A model generated the notes under the pieces. That model was not told where the DNA came from. It worked only from the letters and a program-made list of their open reading frames with translations, and did not search any database. Position numbers and translations under genes: made by a program. 64,000 nt of DNA from JBBDYH01 sp040901795 (GTDB lineage Bacteria; Planctomycetota; Planctomycetia; Pirellulales; JALHPA01), in contig JBBDYH010000121.1 of assembly GCA_040901795.1 (NCBI GenBank), positions 1-64,000 of the forward strand, in the 5' to 3' direction. Below, piece after piece: positions 24,335 to 33,080 of the stretch (the stretch's first letter is position 1; the number at the start of each line of letters is the position of its first letter).

Positions 24335-25888
24335 ATGACGAAAGCTCGCGGTTGGTTCCTATTTAGCGTTTTAATTCTTGTCTTCTGTGCTGCCCCTGAA
24401 CTGCCTGCGCAGGAGCGCGACGAGGCAGGGTTTAAGTCAATCTTCAACGGCAAGGAACTCCTCGGTTGGGACGGCGATCCGAAGTTCTGGCGCGCGGAAG
24501 AAGGCGCAATCGTCGGTCAGACGACTGCGGAGAACCCAACCAAGGGCAACACGTTTATCATCTGGAAAGACGGCGAAGTCGATGACTTTGAGCTGAAGCT
24601 GTCGTATCGCATCCAGGGGGGTAATTCGGGAATTCAGTATCGCAGCAAGCGAGCCAACGCCTGGGTGGTGGGCGGGTACCAGGCGGATATCGACTCGGCC
24701 GACACGTATTCCGGCATCCTTTACGAAGAGCGGGGCTCGCGTGGGATCATGGCCGAGCGCGGTCAGCGCGTCATGTGGAACAAGGACGGCAAGACGAAAG
24801 AGGTGGACCAATTTGGCGACAAGGAGGCCTTGCAGAAGGAGATCAAGAAGGAAGATTGGAACGACTACCACGTGATCGCGAAGGGCGCCAACTTCAAGCA
24901 CTACATCAACGGCAAGCTGATGAGCGAAGTGACCGACAGTGATCCGAAGAAGCGGGTCATGTCGGGGATCTTGGCGCTTCAGCTCCACGCCGGCCCGCCG
25001 ATGAAGGTGGAGTTTAAGAACATTCGCCTGCGGCGCACAAAGCTAGCTGCGATGGAGGGCATGAAGGAGCGCAAGAAGATCGTGATGGTGGCCGGGCGCC
25101 CGAGCCATGGACCGGGCGATCACGAGTTCAACGCCGGCTCGCTCTTGCTTAAGAAATGCCTGGACGAAAACGTGCCGTACGTCGTTACGCACGTGTACCG
25201 CAGCGGCTGGCCCAGCGACTCGACAGCATTCGACAATGCCGACACGATCATGCTCTACATGGACGGCGGCGGAGGCCATCCGCTCATTCAGACTCGCGTC
25301 CGGTTGGCCGAGATCGACCAGCTCATGAAGCAGGGTATCGGCATGGTCTGTGCCCATTACGCCGTCGAAGTCCCCAAGGAGAAAGGTGGACCGGATTTGC
25401 TCAATTGGATCGGCGGGTATTTCGAGACATTCTGGTCCGTCAATCCGCACTGGATGCTCAAGGACGCCAGGCTGGCCGCGAACCACCCGATCACGCGAGG
25501 CGTCGAGCCATTTGCGATGCAAGACGAGTGGTACTACCACATGCGGTTCCGCGAGAACATGGAAGGCGTGACGCCGATTCTTTCGGCGGTTCCACCCGAC
25601 AGCACGCGCGAGCGCGGCGACGGCCCGCACAGCGGCAACCCGACGGTCCGCGCGCGGAAAGGCGAGCCGGAGATTGTGGCCTGGGCGGCGAAGCGCGAGG
25701 ACGGCGGGCGGGGCTTTGGCTATACCGGCGGGCACTTTCACAAGAACTGGGGCGACCCGAATAACCGCAAGCTATTTTTGAACGCACTTTTGTGGACGGC
25801 CAAGGCCGAGATTCCGGAAAACGGCGTAGAGAGCACGGTGACGGCAAAAGATCTGGCGCAGAATTTGGATGACAAGCGGCGAAGGTAG
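24335..25888 (+). CDS. DUF1080 (3-keto-disaccharide hydrolase type) - ThuA fusion, exported
   Basis: Seen: 517 residues. Signal peptide about 1-25 (PELPAQ). Residues about 30-235 are DUF1080: 'FKSIFNGKELLGWDG', 'FELKLSYRIQGGNSGIQYRS', 'YEERGSRGIM', 'DWNDYHVIAKG', 'PMKVEFKNIRLRR'. Residues about 248-495 are ThuA: 'KIVMVAGRPSHGPGDHEF', 'GVEPFAMQDEWYYHMRF', 'GRGFGYTGGHFHKNW'. Known: DUF1080 members hydrolyse 3-keto-glycosides and ThuA is linked to 3-keto-trehalose metabolism. Inferred: the fusion acts in the periplasm on 3-oxidised sugars, matching the Gfo/Idh/MocA-type oxidoreductase at 41396. DUF29 follows. Confidence 0.92.
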   Translation: MTKARGWFLFSVLILVFCAAPELPAQERDEAGFKSIFNGKELLGWDGDPKFWRAEEGAIVGQTTAENPTKGNTFIIWKDGEVDDFELKLSYRIQGGNSGIQYRSKRANAWVVGGYQADIDSADTYSGILYEERGSRGIMAERGQRVMWNKDGKTKEVDQFGDKEALQKEIKKEDWNDYHVIAKGANFKHYINGKLMSEVTDSDPKKRVMSGILALQLHAGPPMKVEFKNIRLRRTKLAAMEGMKERKKIVMVAGRPSHGPGDHEFNAGSLLLKKCLDENVPYVVTHVYRSGWPSDSTAFDNADTIMLYMDGGGGHPLIQTRVRLAEIDQLMKQGIGMVCAHYAVEVPKEKGGPDLLNWIGGYFETFWSVNPHWMLKDARLAANHPITRGVEPFAMQDEWYYHMRFRENMEGVTPILSAVPPDSTRERGDGPHSGNPTVRARKGEPEIVAWAAKREDGGRGFGYTGGHFHKNWGDPNNRKLFLNALLWTAKAEIPENGVESTVTAKDLAQNLDDKRRR

Positions 25889-25898
25889 GAGACTCTCA

Positions 25899-26357
25899 AT
25901 GAATTGGCAAGAGTTGGCTGCATCGTCTCACTATCAAACCGCCGTCGCTGTCAACCACGCGCTTCGAGAAGGTCGAATCGATGAAGCAATGGTTGGCATC
26001 GAGGAGCTAATCGAGGCCTTGACTCGCTCCGACAAACGCGCGCTGAAGAGCCACCTGGTGCGGCTGATGGTCCATGTTATCAAGTGGCACACGCAACCGC
26101 TGAGGCGCTCGCGGAGTTGGCGGGGCACCATCAATAGCGCGCGACGTGAGATTAGGGCTATCCAGGAAGATACGCCAAGCTTGACGCGGGCGGTAATCGA
26201 GGCGCAATGGGACGATTGTTTTGAAACTGCCAAGGAAGAGGCGGAAATCCAGATGAATCAAGAACCAGAGCTTACGAGCATTTCCTGGGCTCAGGCGTTC
26301 GAAGAGCCGTATGAGCTTGAGTCGCTACCGAAGCCCACTCGGCGTCGAAAACGATAG
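25899..26357 (+). CDS. DUF29-family protein
   Basis: Seen: 152 residues from the ATG at 25899, preceded by AGGAG at spacing 8. The family pattern is clear: 'YQTAVAVNHALREGRID', 'GIEELIEALTRSDKRALKSHLVRLMVHVIKWH' and 'SWRGTINSARREI', although the usual 'DF..W' opening is diverged. Known: DUF29 proteins are widespread in cyanobacteria and planctomycetes, function unknown. The gene begins 10 bases after the DUF1080-ThuA stop. Confidence 0.85.
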   Translation: MNWQELAASSHYQTAVAVNHALREGRIDEAMVGIEELIEALTRSDKRALKSHLVRLMVHVIKWHTQPLRRSRSWRGTINSARREIRAIQEDTPSLTRAVIEAQWDDCFETAKEEAEIQMNQEPELTSISWAQAFEEPYELESLPKPTRRRKR

Positions 26358-26420
26358 AACAGACTAGTCAGGCATGCCGCTTGCAGGCGCGGTGACATCG
26401 GACCGACAAGGAGGGATGCC

Positions 26421-27332
26421 ATGCCTGTCGTTGCTATCACGCAAGACCTGCGCTCGATCGAGCACGCAGTCGCCGCTGCTCTCGAAAAGCTGCCCCTGGA
26501 CGATCTGGTTCGCCGCAAACTGGTCGCGATCAAGCCAAACGAGACGTATGCGACGGCCAACGACTGCACCGGCGTCACGCAACCGGACACTCTGCGGGCG
26601 GTGATTCAGCAGATCAAGCGGTTTGGCCCGCGGCAGATCGTCGTGACCGGCGGATCGGGGGCCGCGAAGACCGACCAGGTCTTTCGGGTCGCTGGACTGA
26701 TGGAGGTCGTCGAGGACGAGGGGGTGGACTTCTGCGACCATAACCAGCCGCCGTTCGCCGAAATCGAGCTTGGATATGCCCCGCAGCTCGACGTCGCCGG
26801 CCCGCAAAAGTCGGTCATGGTCAACGCGCACGTGCTGGGGTATGAGACGCTCATCGTGGTCAGCCAACTGAAGATGCACGAGACGGCGACGGTGACGTTG
26901 GCTCTGAAGAACATTGCCATGTCGTATCCGGCGGCGGAGTACTATGGCTATCCGCGCTCGAAGCAGAAGCACGAGCATCAGTTCTTTGACGACATGCATT
27001 CCTTCATCGCTGCGATGGCCAAGCGGTTCCCAATTCAGTTGGCGGTCACCGTCGGGCATCCGGCGATGATCGCCACGGGTCCGCTGGGTGGACACGTGGT
27101 CGAAACGGGAATCTGCATTGCCAGCACCGACGCCCTAGCGGCCGACGTCGTGGGGGCCCGATTGTTGGGCTTTGACGTTCAAGGCGTGCATCATCTTTGG
27201 GAGGCGGCCCGGCTAGGCGTGGGGGAAAGCGACCTCGACAAAATCGACTTTCCGGCGATGAGCCTGCAAGATGCAATCGAGGCCTATACCATGGCGGCCT
27301 ATGGCGAACGGCTGACGTTTGAGCATGCGTAG
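26421..27332 (+). CDS. DUF362-family protein
   Basis: Seen: 303 residues; a strong AGGAGG stands 8 bases before the ATG. Motifs: 'KLVAIKPNETYATANDCTGV', 'GPRQIVVTGGSG', 'ETLIVVSQLKMHETATVTLALKN', 'HSFIAAMAKR', 'ASTDALAADVVGARLLG'. Known: DUF362 proteins include iron-sulfur-associated members, but no cysteine cluster is present here. Biochemical role unknown. Co-directional with DUF1080-ThuA and DUF29. The last codons meet a run of dispersed repeats. Confidence 0.83.
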   Translation: MPVVAITQDLRSIEHAVAAALEKLPLDDLVRRKLVAIKPNETYATANDCTGVTQPDTLRAVIQQIKRFGPRQIVVTGGSGAAKTDQVFRVAGLMEVVEDEGVDFCDHNQPPFAEIELGYAPQLDVAGPQKSVMVNAHVLGYETLIVVSQLKMHETATVTLALKNIAMSYPAAEYYGYPRSKQKHEHQFFDDMHSFIAAMAKRFPIQLAVTVGHPAMIATGPLGGHVVETGICIASTDALAADVVGARLLGFDVQGVHHLWEAARLGVGESDLDKIDFPAMSLQDAIEAYTMAAYGERLTFEHA

Positions 27333-27334
27333 CA

Positions 27335-27430
27335 GTTGGAGTTCAGCCTTCAGGCTGCTGGAACTCCAACTGGCGGCAAGCTAAAGCTGGAACTCCAACG
27401 GTGCAGCAAGCTGAAGCTTGAACTCCAACT
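27335..27430. repeat. Cluster of three GAACTCCAAC dispersed repeats
   Basis: GTTGGAGTTCAGCCTTCAGG and GGAACTCCAAC form an inverted pair (27335-27371), followed by AGCTAAAGCTGGAACTCCAA and AGCTGAAGCTTGAACTCCAA direct copies. They fill the gap between the convergent DUF362 and msrB genes. Confidence 0.7.
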
Positions 27431-27437
27431 GCTTCAA

Positions 27438-27971
27438 CTAGCGTTCCTCGAACTTGAGCGCCGCGCTGTTCATGCAATAGCGCAAGCCGGTCGGACGGGG
27501 ACCGTCGTCAAAGACGTGTCCCAGGTGGGAGTCGCAGCGGCGGCAGAGGACCTCAGTCCGCGTCATGAACCAGCCGCGGTCTTCTTCGGTTTTCACGTGA
27601 CGCTCGTCGGCGGGCTGAAAGAAGCTGGGCCAGCCGGTGCCCGACTCGAATTTGTGCCGGCTATCAAACAACGGCAGGCCGCAGCAGACGCATTTGTAAA
27701 CGCCATCGCGATGCTCATCCCAATACTCGCCGGTGAACGCCCGCTCGGTCCCTTTTTTTCGCGTGACGTGGAACTGCTCCGGAGTGAGCTGCTCTTTCCA
27801 GTCGGCGTCGCTCTTTTCCACGTGGCCGATCTCGGCGATGTCTTGGGCCATGAGCTTTTCCTCGCGATGAATCAGGGGACGAGTAGTGAGCAGGTATTTA
27901 CGAGCCGAAATGCCGGCGATTGCCAACAGAAGCAATACGGCCAACCATCGATGAGAGGTTCGCATCTTCAC
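27438..27971 (-). CDS. msrB: Peptide-methionine (R)-S-oxide reductase, membrane-anchored
   Basis: Reduces methionine R-sulfoxide in proteins. Seen: 177 residues; hydrophobic helix about 9-22 (LAVLLLLAIAGIS) not followed by an obvious cleavage site, so an N-terminal anchor or signal with a periplasmic catalytic domain is inferred. Zinc pairs are Cys94/Cys97 and Cys143/Cys146; catalytic Cys166 is in RYCMNSAAL; GTGWPSF is typical. A GTG at 27971 and an ATG at 27965 are alternative starts. Last gene of a tight run with PfkB (20 bases), gluQ and the esterase. Confidence 0.95.
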   Translation of the reverse strand: MKMRTSHRWLAVLLLLAIAGISARKYLLTTRPLIHREEKLMAQDIAEIGHVEKSDADWKEQLTPEQFHVTRKKGTERAFTGEYWDEHRDGVYKCVCCGLPLFDSRHKFESGTGWPSFFQPADERHVKTEEDRGWFMTRTEVLCRRCDSHLGHVFDDGPRPTGLRYCMNSAALKFEER

Positions 27972-27991
27972 GGTTCATCGCTGAAGGCATT

Positions 27992-29227
27992 TTACGCATG
28001 GGCCGGGCGGTCGCGGCCATCGGGCGGCGGCAGCGCCTCAATAAATTTTATCAGCTCCTCCAGCTCGGGACTGCGCGCCTCGCGGACGTAAAAGCCGCTC
28101 AGCGCGGTTGCCGTGCAGAGCGATTCAGCCAGTGAAAGTTGCGCCAATTGGCCAAAACAGAAGCCGGCGTTGAAGTTATCGCCGGCGCCGGTGGAAATTC
28201 GAGGTTGCGAAGTGAAGGGCCCGGCGAAGAGAGCCGATGCGATATCGCCCTCGACGCAGGTGCAAGCGGCGGCGGCTGCGCGCGGATGGACAACCACGGT
28301 CTGGATCTGGAGCTGCTCGCGAATGCCCCGCGAAAGCAGCTCTATGGCGTCGTGGGGACGGTCAGGCGTTTCGAGATCAAGCGCGCTGGCCACCTGGACT
28401 GCCTCTTTCAGATTCAAACCCATCACCACGTCCGCATACTGTTGGAACTCGGTGCAGAGATCGAGGGCCTGCCGAAGATCCGCCCAGGTGCGCTTTTCCG
28501 GGTCGGCCAGGTCGATGAAGATCAACTGCCGCGGCAGCCCGTGGTTGGCCTTAGTCTGATCGCTTGCGGTTTGGCGGGTGGATGGCGATCGAGCGTCGCT
28601 TGGGAATCCTTGAGCGGGCGCCAGAATCTCATCAATGACGTGCCGCCAAATCTCGCTTAAGCAGGGAAGCATCGTCCAATTGACCATTCCTATCAGCCGC
28701 GCATCGCTAACCAACTGACGGAACTGGCCGAGCCCGACGCACTCGATGATCTGCGGCCAGCAGACGTCGCGAAGCGCGGCGTGCTTGCCGAGCATCACCT
28801 TGCCGTCCTGGAACTCGAGCGCATCGGTGAGTCCCGGCTCGGCGATCGAGTAGCATTTGGCTTGTTGAGAGAACTCCTGGAAAACCGGGTGGATGGTCGG
28901 ACGACCGAGCGAGCCGATGTAATTCACGCACAGGCCAAGAGCCGCGAGCGCGTTCGACATGATTGGGCCATTGCCGCCCAACTTCTGCAAACGCACGACC
29001 AGTTCGTAGTTTGAGCTTTGCCCTGCGGCGGACACAATCTTGCGGCCGAACTGCTCGATTGTTGGAATCGGCTCAAACCGCTCCAAGTCGTGTCGCTTAT
29101 CAACGACCGAAATGATCGAGTCGACAAACCCGTCGAAGCCCAAAAGCACCGGCTGCCCGGCGCGCTGGTCACCGAAGCGCCGCAACCCGGCGGCGGTCTG
29201 TCGGGCGATTTCAGTGCGATCGGGCAT
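27992..29227 (-). CDS. PfkB-family carbohydrate kinase
   Basis: Seen: 411 residues from the ATG at 29227; the frame upstream overlaps gluQ and is rejected. The late PfkB signature STGAGDNFNAGFCFG carries the anion-hole glycines and catalytic aspartate. 'LLGFDGFVDSIISVVDKR' lies near the N-terminus and 'KLGGNGPIMSNALAALG' forms the substrate region. A longer, variable middle part (SDARSPSTRQTASDQTKANH) is unusual. Known: the family phosphorylates ribose, fructose or nucleosides; the substrate is not evident. It starts 14 bases after gluQ. Confidence 0.87.
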   Translation of the reverse strand: MPDRTEIARQTAAGLRRFGDQRAGQPVLLGFDGFVDSIISVVDKRHDLERFEPIPTIEQFGRKIVSAAGQSSNYELVVRLQKLGGNGPIMSNALAALGLCVNYIGSLGRPTIHPVFQEFSQQAKCYSIAEPGLTDALEFQDGKVMLGKHAALRDVCWPQIIECVGLGQFRQLVSDARLIGMVNWTMLPCLSEIWRHVIDEILAPAQGFPSDARSPSTRQTASDQTKANHGLPRQLIFIDLADPEKRTWADLRQALDLCTEFQQYADVVMGLNLKEAVQVASALDLETPDRPHDAIELLSRGIREQLQIQTVVVHPRAAAAACTCVEGDIASALFAGPFTSQPRISTGAGDNFNAGFCFGQLAQLSLAESLCTATALSGFYVREARSPELEELIKFIEALPPPDGRDRPAHA

Positions 29228-29241
29228 CGTTTGCAAAGTGG

Positions 29242-30126
29242 TTAATAATGACGCACGGTGAACGGCTGGGTCGCAAAGGGAGGCAATTGGCGGATGTCTT
29301 CCGGCGTGCGACCCTGCTGGCGCAACGAGCGCAACGATAGCGCGGCCGTGCGCTTTGCTAAGCGCGCTCCCGCTTCGTCGCGGATCAGCGGACAATGGTA
29401 GAACTCCGGCGGCTGCCAGCCAAGCGCCTCGTACAATAAAAGCTGCCGTGCCGTAGATGTGAGCAAGTCTTCTCCGCGAGCCACTTCGCTGATCTGCATG
29501 GCGTGGTCGTCGGCAACCACGGCCAGTTCGTAGGACGGAGAACCGTCCTTCCGCCAGATGAGGAAATCGCCAAAATCAACGCCGGCCGTCCGGCAAACTT
29601 CTCCCAGCCGGTCGTCATAAAAGACGATCGTCCGCCCGTCCGGTGCGCGGAACCGCCAATTCACTTCACCGGGCTGCGTACACTCTGAACCGGCGCCCTG
29701 TGGAGGGCGTAACTCCGGCGGAAAGAGGGGCTCAGCCAGGTCGTCATGGGGAGCTATCAAGGCGGCTTGCACGTCCAGGCGCGAGTGCAGGCTGGGGTAG
29801 ATCAAACCGGTGTGATGTAGTTGCCGCCAGGTCTCGATGTAGGACGCCAGCCGCTCGCTCTGGCTATAGGGGGCAAATGGGCCGCCGATTTCGGGACCTT
29901 CGTCCCAGCCGAAGCCGAACCAGCGCAGGTCTTCGATCATGTCGCGGACAAATTCCGGCTTGCAGCGGTTGCGATCGAGGTCCTCGTTGCGGAGGATGAG
30001 CTGACCGCCCCGCTCGCGCGCTCGCTCGTGTGCGATCCAAAACGTACGCGCGTGGCCGAGATGCAAGTGCCCGCTCGGAGTGGGGGCCAGTCGTCCGCGG
30101 TACACCGGAATGTGCGACACGATCAA
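29242..30126 (-). CDS. gluQ: Glutamyl-Q tRNA(Asp) synthetase
   Basis: Attaches glutamate to queuosine-34 of tRNA(Asp). Seen: 294 residues, lacking the anticodon-binding half of GluRS, as expected. RGRLAPTPSGHLHLGHA holds the HIGH-type motif (20-25), followed by 'LRNEDLDRNRC', and a KMSKS-like 'ARLAKR' near the C-terminus. The zinc ligands found in the E. coli enzyme (Cys-x-Cys after 'Y') are replaced: 'YPSLHSRLDV' (110-119) has none. The gene starts 12 bases after the esterase stop and precedes the PfkB kinase. Confidence 0.92.
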   Translation of the reverse strand: MIVSHIPVYRGRLAPTPSGHLHLGHARTFWIAHERARERGGQLILRNEDLDRNRCKPEFVRDMIEDLRWFGFGWDEGPEIGGPFAPYSQSERLASYIETWRQLHHTGLIYPSLHSRLDVQAALIAPHDDLAEPLFPPELRPPQGAGSECTQPGEVNWRFRAPDGRTIVFYDDRLGEVCRTAGVDFGDFLIWRKDGSPSYELAVVADDHAMQISEVARGEDLLTSTARQLLLYEALGWQPPEFYHCPLIRDEAGARLAKRTAALSLRSLRQQGRTPEDIRQLPPFATQPFTVRHY

Positions 30127-30138
30127 TTCCCACGACGC

Positions 30139-31035
30139 CTAGGGAGCGGCATCGAGCTTCAGCGTCGAGCGAAAGAACTCCATGCTCCGCCGCTCTGTAT
30201 GTTCGGCCGTATCGCCGCCCCAGCCGTGGCGATGACCAAGCAGTATTTCGACGCGCCCCGGCACGCCGGCCTTGGTCAGTGCGGTTGCCATTTCGAAAGC
30301 CTGTTCGTAGGGCACTAGTTCATCCTTGGTGCCGTGGAAAAGGAGCATCGTAGCGTCACCTGGACTGACGTAGCGCAACGGAGAAGCGCGATCATAATCG
30401 GCCCGCTGCTCGTCGAGCGGCCCGCCGATGAAGTTAGCTACAATATTCCGCGAGCTGGGGGGATACTCGACTGTGAGGTTTGTGGGCCCGAAGTAAGCTA
30501 CTACGGCCTGGACCTTACTCGACTGATCCGGGGAACCCCCGTCGCCTTCGAGATCGTCGTCCTTATCCAGCGTGCCCAAGAGCATCGATAAATGGGCGCC
30601 CGCGGAGTATCCAATAGCGCCGATGCGTTCTGGATCAATCGAGAACCGCTCGGCATTGGCGCGGAGCCAGCGGATGGCGCATTTGCCATCTTCGATTTGC
30701 GCGGGCCAGCGATGCTTGCCATCCTTAACCAGCCGGTAGCTGATCGTCGCCGCGATGAAGCCGTCTTCGGCGGCCTGCCGCATGTGATTGTAGTGGGCCT
30801 TTCGATTCCCGGCCGCCCAGCCGCCGCCATGGATGAACACAATGCACGGCGTTGGTTTGTCGAGTTTCGTCGGCCGAGCGAGATCGAGCAGCAGTTTTTC
30901 ACCACCGCCAACGCCGTATTGGAGATCATCATGGATCTCAACCTCCGGCGGCGCGGCCCTTGTCGCGGAGCCAGCATAAACGAGGATGGCGACGGCGGCG
31001 GCCGCGACGGTGGACAACTTAAGAGGCAACTGCAT
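30139..31035 (-). CDS. Exported alpha/beta-hydrolase (esterase/BD-FAE type)
   Basis: Seen: 298 residues; signal peptide about 1-28 (SATRAAP). The oxyanion motif HGGGW is at 69-73, the nucleophile elbow GYSAG at 142-146 (Ser144), 'FHGTKDELVPY' supplies Asp and 'LLGHRHGWGG' the His. Known: this HGGGW group includes feruloyl and acetyl-xylan esterases and kynurenine formamidases. Inferred: periplasmic deacylation of plant or algal polysaccharide. First gene of the run leading to gluQ, PfkB and msrB. Confidence 0.88.
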   Translation of the reverse strand: MQLPLKLSTVAAAAVAILVYAGSATRAAPPEVEIHDDLQYGVGGGEKLLLDLARPTKLDKPTPCIVFIHGGGWAAGNRKAHYNHMRQAAEDGFIAATISYRLVKDGKHRWPAQIEDGKCAIRWLRANAERFSIDPERIGAIGYSAGAHLSMLLGTLDKDDDLEGDGGSPDQSSKVQAVVAYFGPTNLTVEYPPSSRNIVANFIGGPLDEQRADYDRASPLRYVSPGDATMLLFHGTKDELVPYEQAFEMATALTKAGVPGRVEILLGHRHGWGGDTAEHTERRSMEFFRSTLKLDAAP

Positions 31036-31105
31036 AACGCTCTCCTGGACAAGCCGAATTGGATAACGGCTCGATTATGGAGAATCTCTGTGCAGATTGC
31101 AAAAG

Positions 31106-32065
31106 CTATCGTTTTAACGCTCGCTCGCCGGAGGCCTGAGGATTATCGGCGATGAGCTCTTCGGAGAAGCGGCCTACGTATTGCAGACTACTGTTGGGTC
31201 CGCTAAAGCCAATCACCTGCTCGTCGAGATCGGTGTGCTGGCTAAGGACTCGTCCGGCGTTGATGTCGAACCGGATCGTTCCCTTCGTCATGCGTTGGAT
31301 AAGTTGGGCGCGAATCCGGGGATCGTTCACCGGCGGCAAAACGGTTTGCACCGAGATGAAAGCGACGCCGTTTTCGACCTTTTCAACCTGGTAACGGTTT
31401 TTCACGGTCAAGGTCTTGGTATTGCCCGGAATACCATCGAGCGATACGGCTACGTCGAGCGGCACTGACCACGGTTCACCAACAGCAACCGGCTCCTGAG
31501 GCAGCGGCACGACGATTTGAGTGTTGAGATTGTCGACGCCGACCTGGTTTTTCTTTTCGCGGCGCAGCAGCTTGCCGGTGGGATCGATGGTGATCGTCGT
31601 GAGCAGCTTGCCGACCGACGCCGCGGCGCTTTCGTAGCCGGGAGGCGGCTTTGGATCGGTCTTGCTGTTGTAGCGCACCTCCTGGCGGCCGGACATTTGT
31701 TGCCGCATATCCACGGCTTCGATCATCGTATCGAACGTTATGCGGCCGTCGTCTGCGACGTTCGTCACGCGCCAGGCCTTGGTGGAGATGCTCGTCATTT
31801 CCGCGGCCTGCGTGCTGCCCGCGATGGTGGTTTCGATTTTCGTCTGCTGGACAACTTTGCTGCGGACGACTTCGCCGAGGCGAAAGCGATAGCGGAGCAG
31901 GTGTTTCTCGGCGTCGGACGGGGTTGTATCGTCCGGCAGTGATACGTCGCTCGGCGCCGCTTTGCCGGCGTCCGTATTCGGCGCGTCGGCTGCCAGTGTC
32001 GGTGCAAGGCGCAGGGCCAGCAACAAGCCTAGAACTGCGACTAAGAATCCAAAGTATCGAGACAT
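31106..32065 (-). CDS. Exported protein of unknown function (DUF6263-like)
   Basis: Seen: 319 residues; signal peptide about 1-26 (RLAPTLAAD). After an acidic linker, the body is a long beta-rich domain: 'YRFRLGEVVRSKVVQQTKIET', 'KLLTTITIDPTGKLLRREKK', 'VGEPWSVPLDVAVSL', 'TVKNRYQVEKVENGVAFISV', 'GTIRFDINAGRVLSQHTD'. The pattern recalls DUF6263-type secreted proteins (tentative). Lies downstream of nadK on the same strand, separated by 110 bases with a palindromic repeat, so the two may not be co-transcribed. Confidence 0.7.
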   Translation of the reverse strand: MSRYFGFLVAVLGLLLALRLAPTLAADAPNTDAGKAAPSDVSLPDDTTPSDAEKHLLRYRFRLGEVVRSKVVQQTKIETTIAGSTQAAEMTSISTKAWRVTNVADDGRITFDTMIEAVDMRQQMSGRQEVRYNSKTDPKPPPGYESAAASVGKLLTTITIDPTGKLLRREKKNQVGVDNLNTQIVVPLPQEPVAVGEPWSVPLDVAVSLDGIPGNTKTLTVKNRYQVEKVENGVAFISVQTVLPPVNDPRIRAQLIQRMTKGTIRFDINAGRVLSQHTDLDEQVIGFSGPNSSLQYVGRFSEELIADNPQASGERALKR

Positions 32066-32098
32066 CAGGCTCGACTCCTTCCGAGTGGCTGACGGTGT

Positions 32099-32179
32099 GT
32101 AGGTCCCATCTGCCGCATGGGAGCCCGTGAATCGTGAACCTGTGGCGGTTCAAGATCCGGCTCGACAAGCCGGACCTAC
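32099..32179. repeat. Palindromic intergenic element (GTAGGTCC family)
   Basis: TAGGTCCCAT-ctgccgc-ATGGGA hairpin on the left and CCGGCTCGACAAGCCGGACC on the right, both next to TAGGTCC/GGACCTA. The right end overlaps the stop codon of nadK (32176-32178). A related element with GGTACTCGCC and GGCGAGACCTAC is at 60224-60249. Confidence 0.6.
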
Positions 32180-33069
32180 TCGCGGCGAACCCGGCCCCCC
32201 CAGCCGAGTTTTTCGCGAAGTGTGCGATAGTAACTGTGGTGGGCAACTTCGACCAGTTTAAACCGGGGGACGGCTCGTTGAATGCGGACTTGATCCTGCG
32301 ATTGAAGTGGGCAGAGCAACTGGCCATCCACCACAACGGCGGTGCCTTCGTTGGGCAAGGCGACCATCAATTCGAACACTCGCTCGGCCGAATCCACTAC
32401 CGGCCGGTTGGTGAGCGTGTGTGGGCTGATCGGCGAGATGACGAACGCCTGCAAGTCCTTTCGCAGGATCGGGCCTCCGGACGACATACTGTGAGCGGTC
32501 GAGCCGACCGGCGTGGCCACGATTAAACCGTCGCAACTATAGGTAGTCACCGGTTCTGAGTCAATGTAAAGCTGGATATCCAGCATGCGGTACGGAGGGC
32601 CGCCAAAAACCGCGGTCTCGTTGAGACCCAACTTCTGGTAAAGCACGTCGCCGCCGCGAAAAACACGACACTCGAACATCAAGTGCTCGACGACCGAGTA
32701 CTTCCCTGAGCAAATGTCGGGGAGGACGGTTAAGAGCTCGCTCGCTGAGAAAGCTGCCAAAAACCCCAGTCTTCCTAGATTGCAACCAATCACGGGCAAT
32801 TGCCGGTAGGCCATGCGGTGCGCGGCGCGGAGGATTGAGCCGTCGCCGCCAAACACAATCACGAGATCGGCGTCAACCTTTTCGAGTCCGTCGCGGAACT
32901 CCAGATCGCAGAGCACGACCTCGACTTGCTGCTCGATCAGCGGCCGCAGACGTTTGACTTCGGATTCGACGACCGCGCTTTCGCCCGAGCCCAGGAGCAC
33001 CACGCGAGGGTTTTTCGTCGCTGGGCAGAGAGGCTCGCTCGGGGCGACGGCATGCGGTCGCGTGGCCAT
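32176..33069 (-). CDS. nadK: NAD kinase
   Basis: Phosphorylates NAD to NADP. Seen: 297 residues. GGDGS at 74-78 is the nucleotide-binding signature. The NE motif in 'KLGLNETAVF', 'TYSCDGLIVATPVGSTAHSMSSGGPI' and 'FVISPISPHTLTNRP' complete the family pattern. The first about 20 residues are a dispensable-looking extension; the ATG at 33069 was kept as the only ATG before the first strand. It follows a Uma2-family gene by 11 bases and lies in the xseB-ispA-dxs run. Confidence 0.95.
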   Translation of the reverse strand: MATRPHAVAPSEPLCPATKNPRVVLLGSGESAVVESEVKRLRPLIEQQVEVVLCDLEFRDGLEKVDADLVIVFGGDGSILRAAHRMAYRQLPVIGCNLGRLGFLAAFSASELLTVLPDICSGKYSVVEHLMFECRVFRGGDVLYQKLGLNETAVFGGPPYRMLDIQLYIDSEPVTTYSCDGLIVATPVGSTAHSMSSGGPILRKDLQAFVISPISPHTLTNRPVVDSAERVFELMVALPNEGTAVVVDGQLLCPLQSQDQVRIQRAVPRFKLVEVAHHSYYRTLREKLGWGGRVRRE

Positions 33070-33080
33070 AGTGTGGTTCG

